From Curvibacter sp. (GTDB taxonomy: Bacteria > Pseudomonadota > Gammaproteobacteria > Burkholderiales > Burkholderiaceae_C), in the NCBI GenBank assembly GCA_004293725.1, contig REAW01000005.1, forward strand, positions 1 to 64,000: DNA of 64,000 nucleotides. Reading direction: 5' to 3'. Made by a program: the position numbers and the translations under genes. The notes under the pieces are model-generated. The model was given only the letters and a program-made list of their open reading frames with translations, did no database searches and was not told the origin of the DNA. This document shows positions 24,486 through 34,467 of this stretch, one piece after another; the first letter of the stretch is position 1, and every line of letters starts with the position of its first letter.

Positions 24486-26393
24486 ATGAATACTTTGCCA
24501 TCACAAGCTGAAGAGGATAGCGGAGCGCCACCGGCAGCTTCTTGGGTTCGCTTCTTGAAAAGTTACGGACCGACGCCCAACAACCTGACCATGTTCGACG
24601 AATATGTGTCGAGTGCGCTAGGTAGGGCGCGTGTTCAGCCGATCAGTTTGTCGACGCCACTACTAGATGAAATGGTTGGCCACATTGAATCGAAAGTGCC
24701 AGGCTCAATGCTGATCGCCGGCACAGCCGGCGATGGCAAGACCTATCATTGCCGTGCTTTGTGGACCAGCCTTGGTGGAGACCAGAAAGTTTGGTCTAGC
24801 AAAGGGAACATAAAGGAGCTACGTCTTTCTGATGGCCGTATGGCTGTCTTCATAAAGGATCTGTCCGAGTTCAATGGCGAGGAAAGCGACTTGCCGCTGC
24901 AGCGGCTCGAAAAGTCGGTATTGGGCGGCGATGACTCGGAGATCGTAATATTGGCGGCCAACCATGGTCAGCTCCTCGATCGCCTCCGCGATCTTGGCAA
25001 ACGCCAAGGCCGCGTCCATCCGCTTCGCAAACCCCTTCAGGAGCAATTCCTGCAAGCCGGGCCAGCCCCCGATCGCTTTGCTGTCTTTGATCTCAGCCGC
25101 ACAACCAGCCGCAAAACCTTGGACGAGGTTGCCAAAGCTGTCGCCGGGCATCCCGAATGGGAGAACTGCAAGCGTTGCGCACTGCAAACCGACGGTAAGG
25201 TTTGCCCAATCGATGAGAACCGTCGCCGCTTGCTAGGCCAAGCCGATGGCGGCCAACTCTCGCGCCGCCTAGGCGACTTGGTTGAGATCGCAAGGCTCAA
25301 CGGGCTGCATTTGCCTGTGCGTGATTTGCTGGCGCTTAGTTCGAACATGGTCCTTGGCTGCTCAGATGCGAAGTTGGCCAAGGAGAATCTAATGACTTGC
25401 GCCGATGTCGCCAAGATTCAAGAGGGCGGCAACCTTGGAAAGGCGAGCATCTACGCGAATGCCTTCGGAGCGAACTTGCCCAAGCGCAGGGCTTCGGATC
25501 GACCCGTCTTCAAGGCGATGTCGAGCTTTGGCGTGGGCGAGGAGTCTTCCAACGCGGCCGATGGCCTCTTGGTCTATGGAAAGGACGACTCTCGGTTGCA
25601 AGCTGATTTCACTCGTTTGGTCGCAAGCGATCCGACCTATGGGGCCGGCGCAGCTTTCCGCGCAGCCCAAGACGCCTACTTGGAAGGACACGAGGGCGCA
25701 CGCGTAGAGGGCGGTTCGGCCGAGTTCCTCGAAATGCTCGAAGACCAGCGTCGGAGGCTTTTCTTTACTCTTCCAGACGAGGAGCCCGGATATCCGCATT
25801 GGTCGATGACCGCCTTTCGCTTTGCTGGCGACTACCTCGAAACACTTGAGGCCCTCAAGGCGAAGCGGCCAGTCCGCGATGTCGTGCGCGGGCGCATCGC
25901 GAAAGGGCTCAATAGGGTGCTGACGGGCTTGTTGCTCGAAAATGTCGATCGCATCTTCATCGCCAGCTCAGGGGGATTCACGCAAAGCCGCGTGAGCGTC
26001 CTCTGCGACCATGAGACGCCATCACGGAGGCAGGCAGGTATTGGCATGGCGATCAGGCTTGTCGAAGAGACGGGCCGTCCGTTGCTAGATATCTCCCTCG
26101 CGGCGGGGCAGGGCAATTCGGTCTCATTCGACCTTACGCCCATACGGCATGAGTTTCTCTCGCGCGTCGCCGAAGGAGCTCTGCCTGCGAGCTTTTCGAA
26201 CGAATGTCTCGAAGACTTGCTGGCCTTCAAGGCGAAGCTGCTGCGCAAAGCTGAGATCGTTCGCGGAGCAACCATGGCAGGCGATGACGATGAGGCAGGC
26301 GGCGAGGCTTCCGCGCTCACTCTCAACTTCATCGATATCGAGCCAGGCGGCCGCGGGTTTTCGCGCCCAGTGACGGTAAAGGCCCCGCAATGA
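24486..26393 (+). CDS. sspF: SspF-like phosphorothioation-dependent restriction protein (DptF-type)
   Basis: A 635-residue P-loop protein. The Walker A is GTAGDGKT (residues 79-86), followed by YHCRALWTSLGG. A Cys-rich segment (CKRCALQTDGKVCPIDENR) could bind zinc. GGGAGC lies just upstream of the ATG, which overlaps the stop of an 18-codon frame beginning at 24433. Size and gene order (ATPase, ~500-residue partner, ~1800-residue FtsK-like protein) match DptFGH/SspFGH, which restrict DNA in concert with phosphorothioate modification. I rely on recalled architecture, so a different ATP-driven defence family is possible. The next gene overlaps by four bases (ATGA). Confidence 0.65.
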   Translation: MNTLPSQAEEDSGAPPAASWVRFLKSYGPTPNNLTMFDEYVSSALGRARVQPISLSTPLLDEMVGHIESKVPGSMLIAGTAGDGKTYHCRALWTSLGGDQKVWSSKGNIKELRLSDGRMAVFIKDLSEFNGEESDLPLQRLEKSVLGGDDSEIVILAANHGQLLDRLRDLGKRQGRVHPLRKPLQEQFLQAGPAPDRFAVFDLSRTTSRKTLDEVAKAVAGHPEWENCKRCALQTDGKVCPIDENRRRLLGQADGGQLSRRLGDLVEIARLNGLHLPVRDLLALSSNMVLGCSDAKLAKENLMTCADVAKIQEGGNLGKASIYANAFGANLPKRRASDRPVFKAMSSFGVGEESSNAADGLLVYGKDDSRLQADFTRLVASDPTYGAGAAFRAAQDAYLEGHEGARVEGGSAEFLEMLEDQRRRLFFTLPDEEPGYPHWSMTAFRFAGDYLETLEALKAKRPVRDVVRGRIAKGLNRVLTGLLLENVDRIFIASSGGFTQSRVSVLCDHETPSRRQAGIGMAIRLVEETGRPLLDISLAAGQGNSVSFDLTPIRHEFLSRVAEGALPASFSNECLEDLLAFKAKLLRKAEIVRGATMAGDDDEAGGEASALTLNFIDIEPGGRGFSRPVTVKAPQ

Positions 26394-27943
26394 GCGCGAT
26401 CATCAAGCGTCCTGAGATCAAGAGCGTCGACTTCTGCGTAGACGAGAACATTTGGGGGCACCGCCTTTACGACGAGCAGCTTCCTCATTTGACGGTCCTC
26501 GAATTCCTCGGCGTGCTGGGATCGAACCTCGATAGCCCACTGAGGCTGCGCCCGGAGGACGGTGGCACCGTCAAATTCAAACCGCAGCGGCAAATCCGCT
26601 TGCGGGGTTTGCTGTTCAACAACCCCTATGTTGAATCGATCGCCGATGGCGCCGCATCTGACGAGGAGAAGTGGAGGCTATGGTTGGACCGCTTCGCCCA
26701 AGGGGCGACTGGCAATGGCGATGCCGACATGGCCTATCTGCGCCGCTCGTTCGCGAACTTCGATGATTTTGCAAAAGCCATCGAGCTCCTTCGCTCTTCA
26801 TCCTTCGAATCCCGCAGCAACAAGCGTTGGAGCTCCAAGTTTGTCTTCCCTTTCGGCCCTGATGCCCTCTACGAGGATTTGGAGATCGATTCGAAGGGCA
26901 AGATGAGCAACGATCGACGCTTCTTCGCGCGCACTGGCGAGCTGCTATACATCATGCTGGCCCGCTCAAAGCGTGGCGGTGAGCTGGGCGATATTTTGGC
27001 CAAGCGCCTGTTCAATCGTGAAGCCCAAATGAATCGGTTGGCAAGGGCTCTGCAAGGCGATTCGCAGCATGCGGACGATTCACGCCCAGCAGGCTATCTG
27101 CCGGAAGCTTCCAATCCACGTTTCGATCAAATTTGCGAGGACTGGCTGTCAATCTTGGCCAGAGACATGCCGATCTACGATGCCTTGGAGCATTTGATAG
27201 TCATCTCCGGGCTCAACATGCTCCTTTACTTTCTGGAGCGAGCCAAAAAGATTGCGGGCAATGACGATCCAGTTGAGATCGTCTGCGAAATTGTTTCCAG
27301 GGAGCGGACCAAGGTTCGGGCGCTCTCAGGCGACAGCTACCAGTTCAATCAAGGCTTGCCTGCCAAGGCCGTCCGGGCTCACGTCGAATCAATCCGACTT
27401 GACGCTGCGTGGGCCACTGCCGCCACGGCGGAATTCCCTGAGGCTGAGCGGGTGAAGCTCATGCGCGAGCGCTTCCAGTGGCCGCCCGCAGATGGCGGAG
27501 ACGATGACGACTACACAGGCAAGAGCCCTGACGCCTTGGTCTCCGATTTGGTCGAAAACGCCCTGGCCCGCCATGAGCAGCATGTCGGCAAAATCCATGC
27601 GGCTTGGTCGCGGGCCATTGGTCTCAGCTCGCGCAGGCTGTCCCGACGCACGCGATATGCGCCCAGTGATCGGTTGCTCAAGTCGATTGTGGTGTCGATC
27701 GTCGACGACCGAATGCAGTTCGACGAGTTCCTAGCTGAGGCCAAGCGTCGATACGGGCTCATTCTTGGCGATGCGGAGGGCTCGCGCCTTTTGGACGCCA
27801 AGCTCGTCGACCAAGAAGAACTCAGCGAAAACCGCGACAACCTCGAAACCCGGCTCGTCGGCTTGGGGCTTGTCCGCAGGCTCTCGGATTCCTGCTCGTT
27901 TGTTGAAAACCCGTTCGCGTTCAAAGGAGAGGCCGCATGCTGA
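26390..27943 (+). CDS. sspG: SspG-like phosphorothioation-dependent restriction protein (DptG-type)
   Basis: A 517-residue soluble protein with no recognisable catalytic motif. It opens MSAIIKRPEIKSVDFCVDENIWGHRLYDEQLPHLTVLEFLGVLGSNLDSPLRL, and further on has FFARTGELLYIMLARSKRGGELGDILAKRLFNREAQMNRLARALQGD. Size and place between an ATPase and a large FtsK-type protein match DptG/SspG, whose precise role is not known. It overlaps its neighbours by four and seven bases, so it is expected in stoichiometric amounts with them. The identification depends on the context. Confidence 0.6.
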   Translation: MSAIIKRPEIKSVDFCVDENIWGHRLYDEQLPHLTVLEFLGVLGSNLDSPLRLRPEDGGTVKFKPQRQIRLRGLLFNNPYVESIADGAASDEEKWRLWLDRFAQGATGNGDADMAYLRRSFANFDDFAKAIELLRSSSFESRSNKRWSSKFVFPFGPDALYEDLEIDSKGKMSNDRRFFARTGELLYIMLARSKRGGELGDILAKRLFNREAQMNRLARALQGDSQHADDSRPAGYLPEASNPRFDQICEDWLSILARDMPIYDALEHLIVISGLNMLLYFLERAKKIAGNDDPVEIVCEIVSRERTKVRALSGDSYQFNQGLPAKAVRAHVESIRLDAAWATAATAEFPEAERVKLMRERFQWPPADGGDDDDYTGKSPDALVSDLVENALARHEQHVGKIHAAWSRAIGLSSRRLSRRTRYAPSDRLLKSIVVSIVDDRMQFDEFLAEAKRRYGLILGDAEGSRLLDAKLVDQEELSENRDNLETRLVGLGLVRRLSDSCSFVENPFAFKGEAAC

Positions 27944-30900
27944 CCGACCGCATCATCGGGCGCGTCGGCGCGGACATCCTCGCCAAGCGCATATCCAACC
28001 CTGGCCAGCCTGGCGACTCGGCGGCCCTGTTTCGTCTCGACAAGCTTTCCGCGAACCAGATTTCGGCTGTCGCGCGGGCGATCCTTGCCAATTCGCCTTT
28101 GCTCGCCCAGGTGGATTTATTGATCCCCGAGGCTTTGGTCGAGGGGCAGGGCCTGCCTCAGGAAATCCTCATCCAGCACAACGCGGGCTATGTCCGCAAT
28201 AACGCCACAACTGCCAAGGTGGCCATCCTGACGGCCAACGGCAATGAGCACAACCTCGCCGACACGCTCGGGCATGTAATGGCCATCGGGGCGAAAGAAA
28301 TGCGCGCTGAAGCCGAACCATGGGTTGAGGCATCTCTGCATGCAGGCGGCATCTCGCCAGTGCCAGACGACAGGCTGGTGTTCAACGCAGCCCTTTGGGG
28401 CCTGTTGTCATCCTCCGAGCTTTCACTGGTGCAGCTCGGAGAGTTTTGCGCTGCGATCGTCGAGGCCATCTCCACGCGAGGGCTCCCCATTCGAGACGCC
28501 GTGGGCTTCGCGTTGCCCAGCGCTGGGTTGCCCAGGGACACCTCGTTCTTCTCCAACGCCAAGACTTACGCGGCCGCGCGCAAGCCATGGCAGAAGGCAT
28601 TCGGCAAGCTCTTCGCGCAACGGGCCCCGCTGCTCAAAAAGCTTCGCCAGAACGGACAGCCTTTGGATGCGGAGGAACTTGCCGAACGCATCGTTTCCAA
28701 CTCCGCTGAAATTGCCGATGCGGCGCGTCTTGCGCTCGAAGCTTTCGCTGCGGCGCCTGCCGGAGATGCCGAGGCCTCTGACGCGTTGGCCCAGTTTGAA
28801 TGGGAAGGCGATGGCGTTTATTTGGCCTTCGACAAGCCCAAGGAAAAGCAACTCGGCTTGGCGGAGTCGACCATCCGATTCTTCGACCACGACTGCGACC
28901 AGGAGAATGCTCTCGACACAGAGGGCCGCAAGCTTTTGGAGGACTTGAAGGGCCGCGAGCGCCGCTCTGATTTCACCGAGGACGACGAAGAGTTCTTCGT
29001 CAAGCAGCGCAGACTCTTGGAGCAGGACTCCAAGCTTTGTTCTCGCTGGGAAAAAGCCCTGTACGGCAAGCCGATTGAGTGCAACGATTTCTTCGAGGGC
29101 TTCGCCCGCGTGGTCAACAGCCTGCATGCGGGTCTGCGCGATTCCCAGGGCGATCGAATCCTGCGCTTCTCTGTCGCCAAAGGCCGCAAAGAATGGCGCG
29201 AGCGCTTCAACTACGACGCGGGCAGCTATTTCTCCGCGATGTATCGAGGATTGAAGGAGCTCATGGGGTCGAAGGCCGAGTGGAAGGTCGAGCGGCTTGG
29301 CAATGCGAACCTGCCTGATCCGCTCTTCGAATACGAGGCCTTTTTCGCCAAGGAGAAGGAGCTGCGAAGCGACAAGAAGAACAAGGTCAAGCCCAGTACC
29401 TCGCTTTCGCGCCTGGCCTTGCAAATCAAATTCGATGTCGCTCTCATTCAGGTCTCCAAGGGCAAAGAGACGGTGCTTGCGAAGACCCAATTGCTCTGGA
29501 GCTACAAGGCGGCTGCCATCGGCCTCTCGATGGTCTCCGACATGAAGCGGCTTTTGGAGAAGGGCGCAGTCGGGGCGACGGAAGTCCCACGTCGACTTGT
29601 GAGCAAAAAGGGTGGCGTCCAAAACGTCTCCCTCCATGACACTGGCACCTTGGAGGCCACCTATTCGACTGATGCGGGCTCCTTGGTTCCCGCGGCGAAC
29701 AAGCTGCGCAGCCTGCGCCATGAGATCAAGGGACGGATAAAGGAACTCGCGGAAGAGGGGCGACTGACTGCGCTGCAGCGCGAGGAGATTCGTGCCGCAT
29801 GGGACAAGTTCGAAGCGGACTACATCAAGGCCATGGAGGACTTTGTTTCCACGGGCCTGCATGGCGAGGCTGTGATGAGACAGGCCGAGTCATTCGGGGC
29901 TTTGCTTTCGACACTAATGGCTCACGCCCGAGGCGATGTCTGCCGCTCGCGGCTTGTTTCGGAAGTGCTCTCGATCGGAACCGCTCGCGTCGCTGGCGAT
30001 AACCCAGCCATGCTCATCCCGCCATGGCACCCCGAGCGGATGAAGGCGCTGGCAGTCAAATCGCACCGCGTTGCGGGTTTCGCGACCCACTTGCTCTCCA
30101 GCGGGAGCATTCTTTATGGGGATCGCGAGATTTTCATGCGCGAGCTCTCGGACGAGATTGCCCATCCGTTCTATCCTGAGATCGCTGTATTGAACCGCGG
30201 CGGAGCGCCGACGCTGGTTTCCGAAAGCAGCACTGTGAACGGATACAGCCTGTTGGAGTCTCCGACTCGCGGCACTGATGACGCGATGACCGATGTCGAT
30301 CCAGCATCGGCAGCCAAGCAAGCGCGCGAACTTTTGGAGCGCTATGTCGGACTGCAGCCCCACGAGGCCAGCAATCTCAGCGTGGTGCTCTACAACGCCG
30401 ACGCGGCCGAACTGCCACTGGCCACAGTGCGGGAGCTCGCTTCCATCCAAGAGGATGGCAAGTTCCAATGCAGCGTGTCGGTGCGCCATTCTGATCCCGC
30501 CAAGCTGCGCCGCGTCTATGGCGAGCTGGTCAACAAGGCCGGGGACGACCCGGATCTGCCCGTGGTCAGCGAGACAAGCGACAACTTCATCTCACGTCTG
30601 CGTATCTCAGTAACGCCAATGTCGTCCACGCCTGGCGAGAGCGCTCAAGGCTTCAAGGCCTTTGACGTGGCCTTTTTGCATGATGTGGTCTCTCGGGCAG
30701 CGCAGTCGGAATGGCTGCCGGTCCAGTGGACCAACGACCGTCCGAATTTGGAACACGCTCCTTCGCGCTGGTCCTATCGCAGCGTCTCGGGCGAGAACGA
30801 GCTGAAATCGACCACCTTCCTGTCCTGCCCTTGGCAAACAGCCTCAGGCTGGGCCTATGTCTCGGCAGTCGGAGCGGTATGTCGGCAAACTGATGCAACG

Positions 30901-33378
30901 CCAGAGCAGCGATTTCTTCCGGCCCGCAGAATATCTTTGCAAAACCCTGCCCTGGCCGGGATGATCAAAGATGCGCACGAGCTGGCTGAATGGGTCGCCA
31001 CCTACGATGAGCTCTTAGACAAGCGCCAGCTCCAGCACAACAACATCACGGTGGTGCGCTATCGCCGCGGTTCGACCAACGGGCGCAACATGATTGTGAG
31101 CTCGACCTCCGAGCTTCGATTGCTGGGCGTATTGGTCCGCAGGCGCCTTGATGAATTGAATCTCCAGCTTGGCTCCGATGAGATACAGGCGGCAGCGGAG
31201 AAGGCGAAGCGTGATGCGCTATCAGTTTCGGGTGACATCGTGCTGCGAGCGGCCAAGCGTGGCGTGTCGGCTGGCGAAATGCTTGGGCTTGTCCTCAGCC
31301 GCTGCTTGCTGGCCGAGGAGTTCAAGACCGCGGCTGGCGGGGGCCAGGTCTTGACGGCCTATTTCCTGCTGGATGACTACGCGAGCTGGCTCTCTCAGCC
31401 TGAAAGCCGGATCGCGGATATTTTGGCGATCAATGTCGAGGAGCGCGAAGAATGCGTTCGCGTGGTGATCGCGATCGTTGAATCGAAGTATGTGTCCGCC
31501 GACGGATTAGCAAAGGCTCGGCGCGATTCCAAGGATCAGCTCCTGGCGACCCTGGGCATGTTCCGGGAAGCTCTCTTCGGCGATCCAGGCCGTCTTGATC
31601 GTGATATTTGGCTTGCGCGCCTTGCTGACATGCTGATCGATGCGGATATTCCGCCTGGCATGACAGGGCTCATGGAACGGGCTCGCTCGAAGCTGCGTGA
31701 AGGCGACGTGGAGATTTCCTTGCGAGGCTACTCGCAGGTTTACGTCCATACCTCGGACGCCGGCTCCACTTCGGCGTCTGATCAGGAACTTCTTGAAGAG
31801 TCCGATGGCGTTCTGGCATGGCAGGAAGTCTTCGACCGTCCAGACCTTCGCAAACTCGCCGAAGCCTATGCCAAGGGGGCGAGCGCTATCAATGCTAGGG
31901 CTGGGCTGGGTGCGCACAAGCCGTGGGAGTCCCACGGCTTCAAAAGGCCTGCTCCTCGAGTGCCATGGCTTGCGGCCATGGGACAGTTATCCAGTGGCGA
32001 CACCGGTGTCCAAGATTCTGAGGTTGAAATCGGAAACGATGCCGGGGCAGCGATTCCGGTGAACAACCCAGAGCCCGCGCCATCGGCTCCGGCGCAAGTG
32101 GCGGCCCAAGCAGGCGCGTTGCAGCCAGCTCCGGACGTTGCCTCAGCTTCTGATTCATCGCCAATCGCTGGCACATTCTCCATTTCCGGCAATGCCCTCA
32201 CGGAGCTCGTTTCGAGCAAGTTCGCGGGCGGTGCACAAGCGGATGTCGAACGGGAAGCATGGGCCAAAGAGGTTACAAAGAAGCTTAAGGCCGCGCTCAA
32301 CAGCTATGGGCTACAAGCATCGATCTTGGGCACGAGACTGACTCCGAATGGCTGCTTGGTCAAGCTCGCCGGGTCCGACCGCCTACGCGTGGAGGACATC
32401 GAGAACAAGAGGACGCAACTGCTGACCACGCATGCGATCAACTTGGTCACGGTCCAGCCCAAGCCAGGCGAGATTGTCGTCACGGTTGCGGGAACGAAGA
32501 GGCAAGCTGTATCGCTTTGGGAACTGTGGTCGCGCCGCGAGATCAACAGAAATGTCGCAGGCATCAACACATCCTTCCTGTTGGGGCTCCAAGAGATCAA
32601 TGGTGCATTGCTCTACCTGAACTTGGGTTCCGAGTTCGGTGGGCTATCGTCTCATGAACCGCATTCGCTGGTCGCCGGAGCGACGGGAAGTGGGAAGTCT
32701 GTATTGATCCAGGCTTTGCTGCTGGACATCGCCGCGACCAATCCCAAGGAGCTCGCTCAGATCATCTTGATCGACCCGAAGATGGGTGTCGATTACGCAC
32801 CGCTGGCGGACTTGCCGCACATGCGCGAGGAGATCGTCACAACCAAGGAGAAGGCTTCAGAGGTTCTCGAAGCGTTGGTCCAGGAGATGGAGGATCGGTA
32901 TCGGGCCTTTGCCAAGGCCAGGGCTCGCGACTTGCCGACCTACAACTCGAAGGTGTCGGAGCAGGAGCGGCTTCCTATGGTCTTTCTGGTCCACGACGAA
33001 TTCGCCGACTGGATGCTCGATGACGCTTACAAGGCGGCAGTGGGCGCGGCGGTGCAGCGGCTTGGGGTAAAGGCGCGAGCCGCAGGCATCCATCTGATCT
33101 TTGCCGCACAGCGTCCCGACAAGGATGTCATGCCGATGCAGCTTCGCGAGAACTTGGGCAATCGTTTGATCTTGAAGGTATCCAGCGAGGCCACTTCCAA
33201 GATCGCGCTCGATAGACCTGGCGCGGAGTTGTTGCTTGGAAGGGGACATCTTGCGGCCAAACTCAATGGCGAACACGGACTCGTTTTTGCCCAAGCGCCG
33301 TTTCTGTCTGATCAAGATATCGAGGCCGCTGTGGCAGCCATTGCCGCAGACAACGATGGCAAGGGAGGTGCCGAATGA
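27937..33378 (+). CDS. sspH: SspH-like protein (DptH-type, FtsK/HerA ATPase domain)
   Basis: An 1813-residue protein. Most of it is not recognised. The last third carries a FtsK/HerA-type ATPase: Walker A GATGSGKS (residues 1581-1588), IILIDPKMGVDYAPLADLPHM and Walker B MVFLVHDEFADWM (about 1681), with a later GIHLIFAAQRPDKDVMPMQLRENLGNRLILKV resembling the FtsK arginine-containing segment. A low-complexity linker (PEPAPSAPAQVAAQAGALQPAPDV) precedes it. In phosphorothioation systems this large member is thought to drive DNA cutting or translocation on foreign DNA. It overlaps the membrane protein downstream by four bases. Confidence 0.7.
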   Translation: MLTDRIIGRVGADILAKRISNPGQPGDSAALFRLDKLSANQISAVARAILANSPLLAQVDLLIPEALVEGQGLPQEILIQHNAGYVRNNATTAKVAILTANGNEHNLADTLGHVMAIGAKEMRAEAEPWVEASLHAGGISPVPDDRLVFNAALWGLLSSSELSLVQLGEFCAAIVEAISTRGLPIRDAVGFALPSAGLPRDTSFFSNAKTYAAARKPWQKAFGKLFAQRAPLLKKLRQNGQPLDAEELAERIVSNSAEIADAARLALEAFAAAPAGDAEASDALAQFEWEGDGVYLAFDKPKEKQLGLAESTIRFFDHDCDQENALDTEGRKLLEDLKGRERRSDFTEDDEEFFVKQRRLLEQDSKLCSRWEKALYGKPIECNDFFEGFARVVNSLHAGLRDSQGDRILRFSVAKGRKEWRERFNYDAGSYFSAMYRGLKELMGSKAEWKVERLGNANLPDPLFEYEAFFAKEKELRSDKKNKVKPSTSLSRLALQIKFDVALIQVSKGKETVLAKTQLLWSYKAAAIGLSMVSDMKRLLEKGAVGATEVPRRLVSKKGGVQNVSLHDTGTLEATYSTDAGSLVPAANKLRSLRHEIKGRIKELAEEGRLTALQREEIRAAWDKFEADYIKAMEDFVSTGLHGEAVMRQAESFGALLSTLMAHARGDVCRSRLVSEVLSIGTARVAGDNPAMLIPPWHPERMKALAVKSHRVAGFATHLLSSGSILYGDREIFMRELSDEIAHPFYPEIAVLNRGGAPTLVSESSTVNGYSLLESPTRGTDDAMTDVDPASAAKQARELLERYVGLQPHEASNLSVVLYNADAAELPLATVRELASIQEDGKFQCSVSVRHSDPAKLRRVYGELVNKAGDDPDLPVVSETSDNFISRLRISVTPMSSTPGESAQGFKAFDVAFLHDVVSRAAQSEWLPVQWTNDRPNLEHAPSRWSYRSVSGENELKSTTFLSCPWQTASGWAYVSAVGAVCRQTDATPEQRFLPARRISLQNPALAGMIKDAHELAEWVATYDELLDKRQLQHNNITVVRYRRGSTNGRNMIVSSTSELRLLGVLVRRRLDELNLQLGSDEIQAAAEKAKRDALSVSGDIVLRAAKRGVSAGEMLGLVLSRCLLAEEFKTAAGGGQVLTAYFLLDDYASWLSQPESRIADILAINVEEREECVRVVIAIVESKYVSADGLAKARRDSKDQLLATLGMFREALFGDPGRLDRDIWLARLADMLIDADIPPGMTGLMERARSKLREGDVEISLRGYSQVYVHTSDAGSTSASDQELLEESDGVLAWQEVFDRPDLRKLAEAYAKGASAINARAGLGAHKPWESHGFKRPAPRVPWLAAMGQLSSGDTGVQDSEVEIGNDAGAAIPVNNPEPAPSAPAQVAAQAGALQPAPDVASASDSSPIAGTFSISGNALTELVSSKFAGGAQADVEREAWAKEVTKKLKAALNSYGLQASILGTRLTPNGCLVKLAGSDRLRVEDIENKRTQLLTTHAINLVTVQPKPGEIVVTVAGTKRQAVSLWELWSRREINRNVAGINTSFLLGLQEINGALLYLNLGSEFGGLSSHEPHSLVAGATGSGKSVLIQALLLDIAATNPKELAQIILIDPKMGVDYAPLADLPHMREEIVTTKEKASEVLEALVQEMEDRYRAFAKARARDLPTYNSKVSEQERLPMVFLVHDEFADWMLDDAYKAAVGAAVQRLGVKARAAGIHLIFAAQRPDKDVMPMQLRENLGNRLILKVSSEATSKIALDRPGAELLLGRGHLAAKLNGEHGLVFAQAPFLSDQDIEAAVAAIAADNDGKGGAE

Positions 33379-34082
33379 AAGTCGAAGAAGCGACAGATAC
33401 GATCGCCAAGTTTTTCAACGATTTGATCGGTGCGTGGGTGCCTGGTGCAGTCTTGGCAGCCGGCCTAGCGATCATGCACCTAGGACCGCTCCAGCTCCAA
33501 TCTGTCTTCAAGCTGGGTGACACCACGGCGGCTGCGCTCACGTTCGCTGGTATCCTCTTCGCGCTCGGGCACGCATTGCTTGCCATTCACGAGCAGGCAT
33601 TAAAGTGGCTCCTCTCCAAACTCAGAGTTTCTAAGTCCTTCGACGAGACTGGGGCGAAGAAGCGGCAATCTTACGAGTGGTTCGCCGAGCTGGTCAAAGC
33701 CCAGCAGACGGGGGGAGACACCAAGGAATGGAGCTACAACGACCTTCGAAGCGTGGCCCTCTCCGTTTCTGCCGAGGCTGCTGCAATGGGCCGCAGGTTT
33801 ACGTTCATTTCGTTGCTGTGCAATGGTGTGGGGACGGCGCTGGCGATTCTGGCGTTCGACTTCGTCGCTTGCTCTTTACTTTCGCCAAAGCTTCTGTTCG
33901 CCTACGACCATGCGGCCCCCTGGCCTGTGCAGGCGATCTTGCTCTTGGGAATGGCGTTGGCACTATTCAAGCAGGGCGAAGTGTTCTACAGCCGCGCGAT
34001 GGCGACACCCTTTTCAATCGCGGTTGCCGAGCTTAAGTTTAAGAAGGATGCCAATGCTGGAAAAACACCACCTGCCTCTTAG
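33375..34082 (+). CDS. Hypothetical multi-pass membrane protein after sspH
   Basis: A 235-residue protein with four probable membrane helices: about 15-35 (LIGAWVPGAVLAAGLAIMHL), 50-70 (AAALTFAGILFALGHALLAI), 138-165 (FTFISLLCNGVGTALAILAFDF) and 180-200 (VQAILLLGMALALFKQG). A charged cytoplasmic loop lies between helices 2 and 3. No known family is recognised. It is translationally coupled to sspH (ATGA overlap) and overlaps the next gene by 29 bases. A membrane member is not part of the published SspFGH set as I recall it, so this may be an accessory factor. Confidence 0.6.
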   Translation: MKVEEATDTIAKFFNDLIGAWVPGAVLAAGLAIMHLGPLQLQSVFKLGDTTAAALTFAGILFALGHALLAIHEQALKWLLSKLRVSKSFDETGAKKRQSYEWFAELVKAQQTGGDTKEWSYNDLRSVALSVSAEAAAMGRRFTFISLLCNGVGTALAILAFDFVACSLLSPKLLFAYDHAAPWPVQAILLLGMALALFKQGEVFYSRAMATPFSIAVAELKFKKDANAGKTPPAS

Positions 34083-34452
34083 AAAAATCTACCTAGCTGG
34101 AGGGTTCAAATCCAACTGGCAGGCTCAGGTTGCCGCCAGCTTGGCCGGATCGTTTGAGCTGCTCGACCCGAGCGCACACAACATTCAAGACCCCGCTGAA
34201 TACACGCGTTGGGACCTAGACGCTGTTTACCAATCCGACATCGTCTTAGCCAACATGGAGGCCTCCAACCCGGGTGGCTATGCGCTGGCGTTGGAGGTCG
34301 GTTTCGCGAAAGCCTTGGGCAAACGGATATTCTTGGTTGACCAGGTCGAGGACCCCTCGGTGAAGCGCTACTTCGAGATGGTTCGCCAGTGCTGCGAACG
34401 CGTCTTTCCGACACTTGCTGAGGCCCTCGATCACCTATCGTCGTTAAACTGA
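34054..34452 (+). CDS. Nucleoside 2-deoxyribosyltransferase-like protein
   Basis: A 132-residue protein resembling the nucleoside 2-deoxyribosyltransferase family: RKIYLAGGFKSNWQAQVAASLAGSFELLDPSAHNIQD at the start, ADMEA-like motif (SDIVLANMEASNPGGYALALEVGFAKALGKRIFLVDQVED) and a final helix. The Asp/Glu of the catalytic region and the GxxxEVGFA segment are visible. In such families the enzyme exchanges or hydrolyses bases on deoxynucleosides, and related proteins occur in nucleotide-signal defence. I chose the ATG at 34054 for its AGAAGG upstream. It is the last gene of the plus-strand operon; 15 bases separate it from the convergent operon. Confidence 0.65.
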   Translation: MLEKHHLPLRKIYLAGGFKSNWQAQVAASLAGSFELLDPSAHNIQDPAEYTRWDLDAVYQSDIVLANMEASNPGGYALALEVGFAKALGKRIFLVDQVEDPSVKRYFEMVRQCCERVFPTLAEALDHLSSLN

Positions 34453-34467
34453 GGGACTCGCCAATCC

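Noticed and set aside
28423-29862. Long open frame (479 codons) on the minus strand opposite sspH
   Set aside because: It is antisense to the sspH frame, has no domain resemblance and no ribosome binding site. High GC in the third codon position often keeps the opposite frame open.
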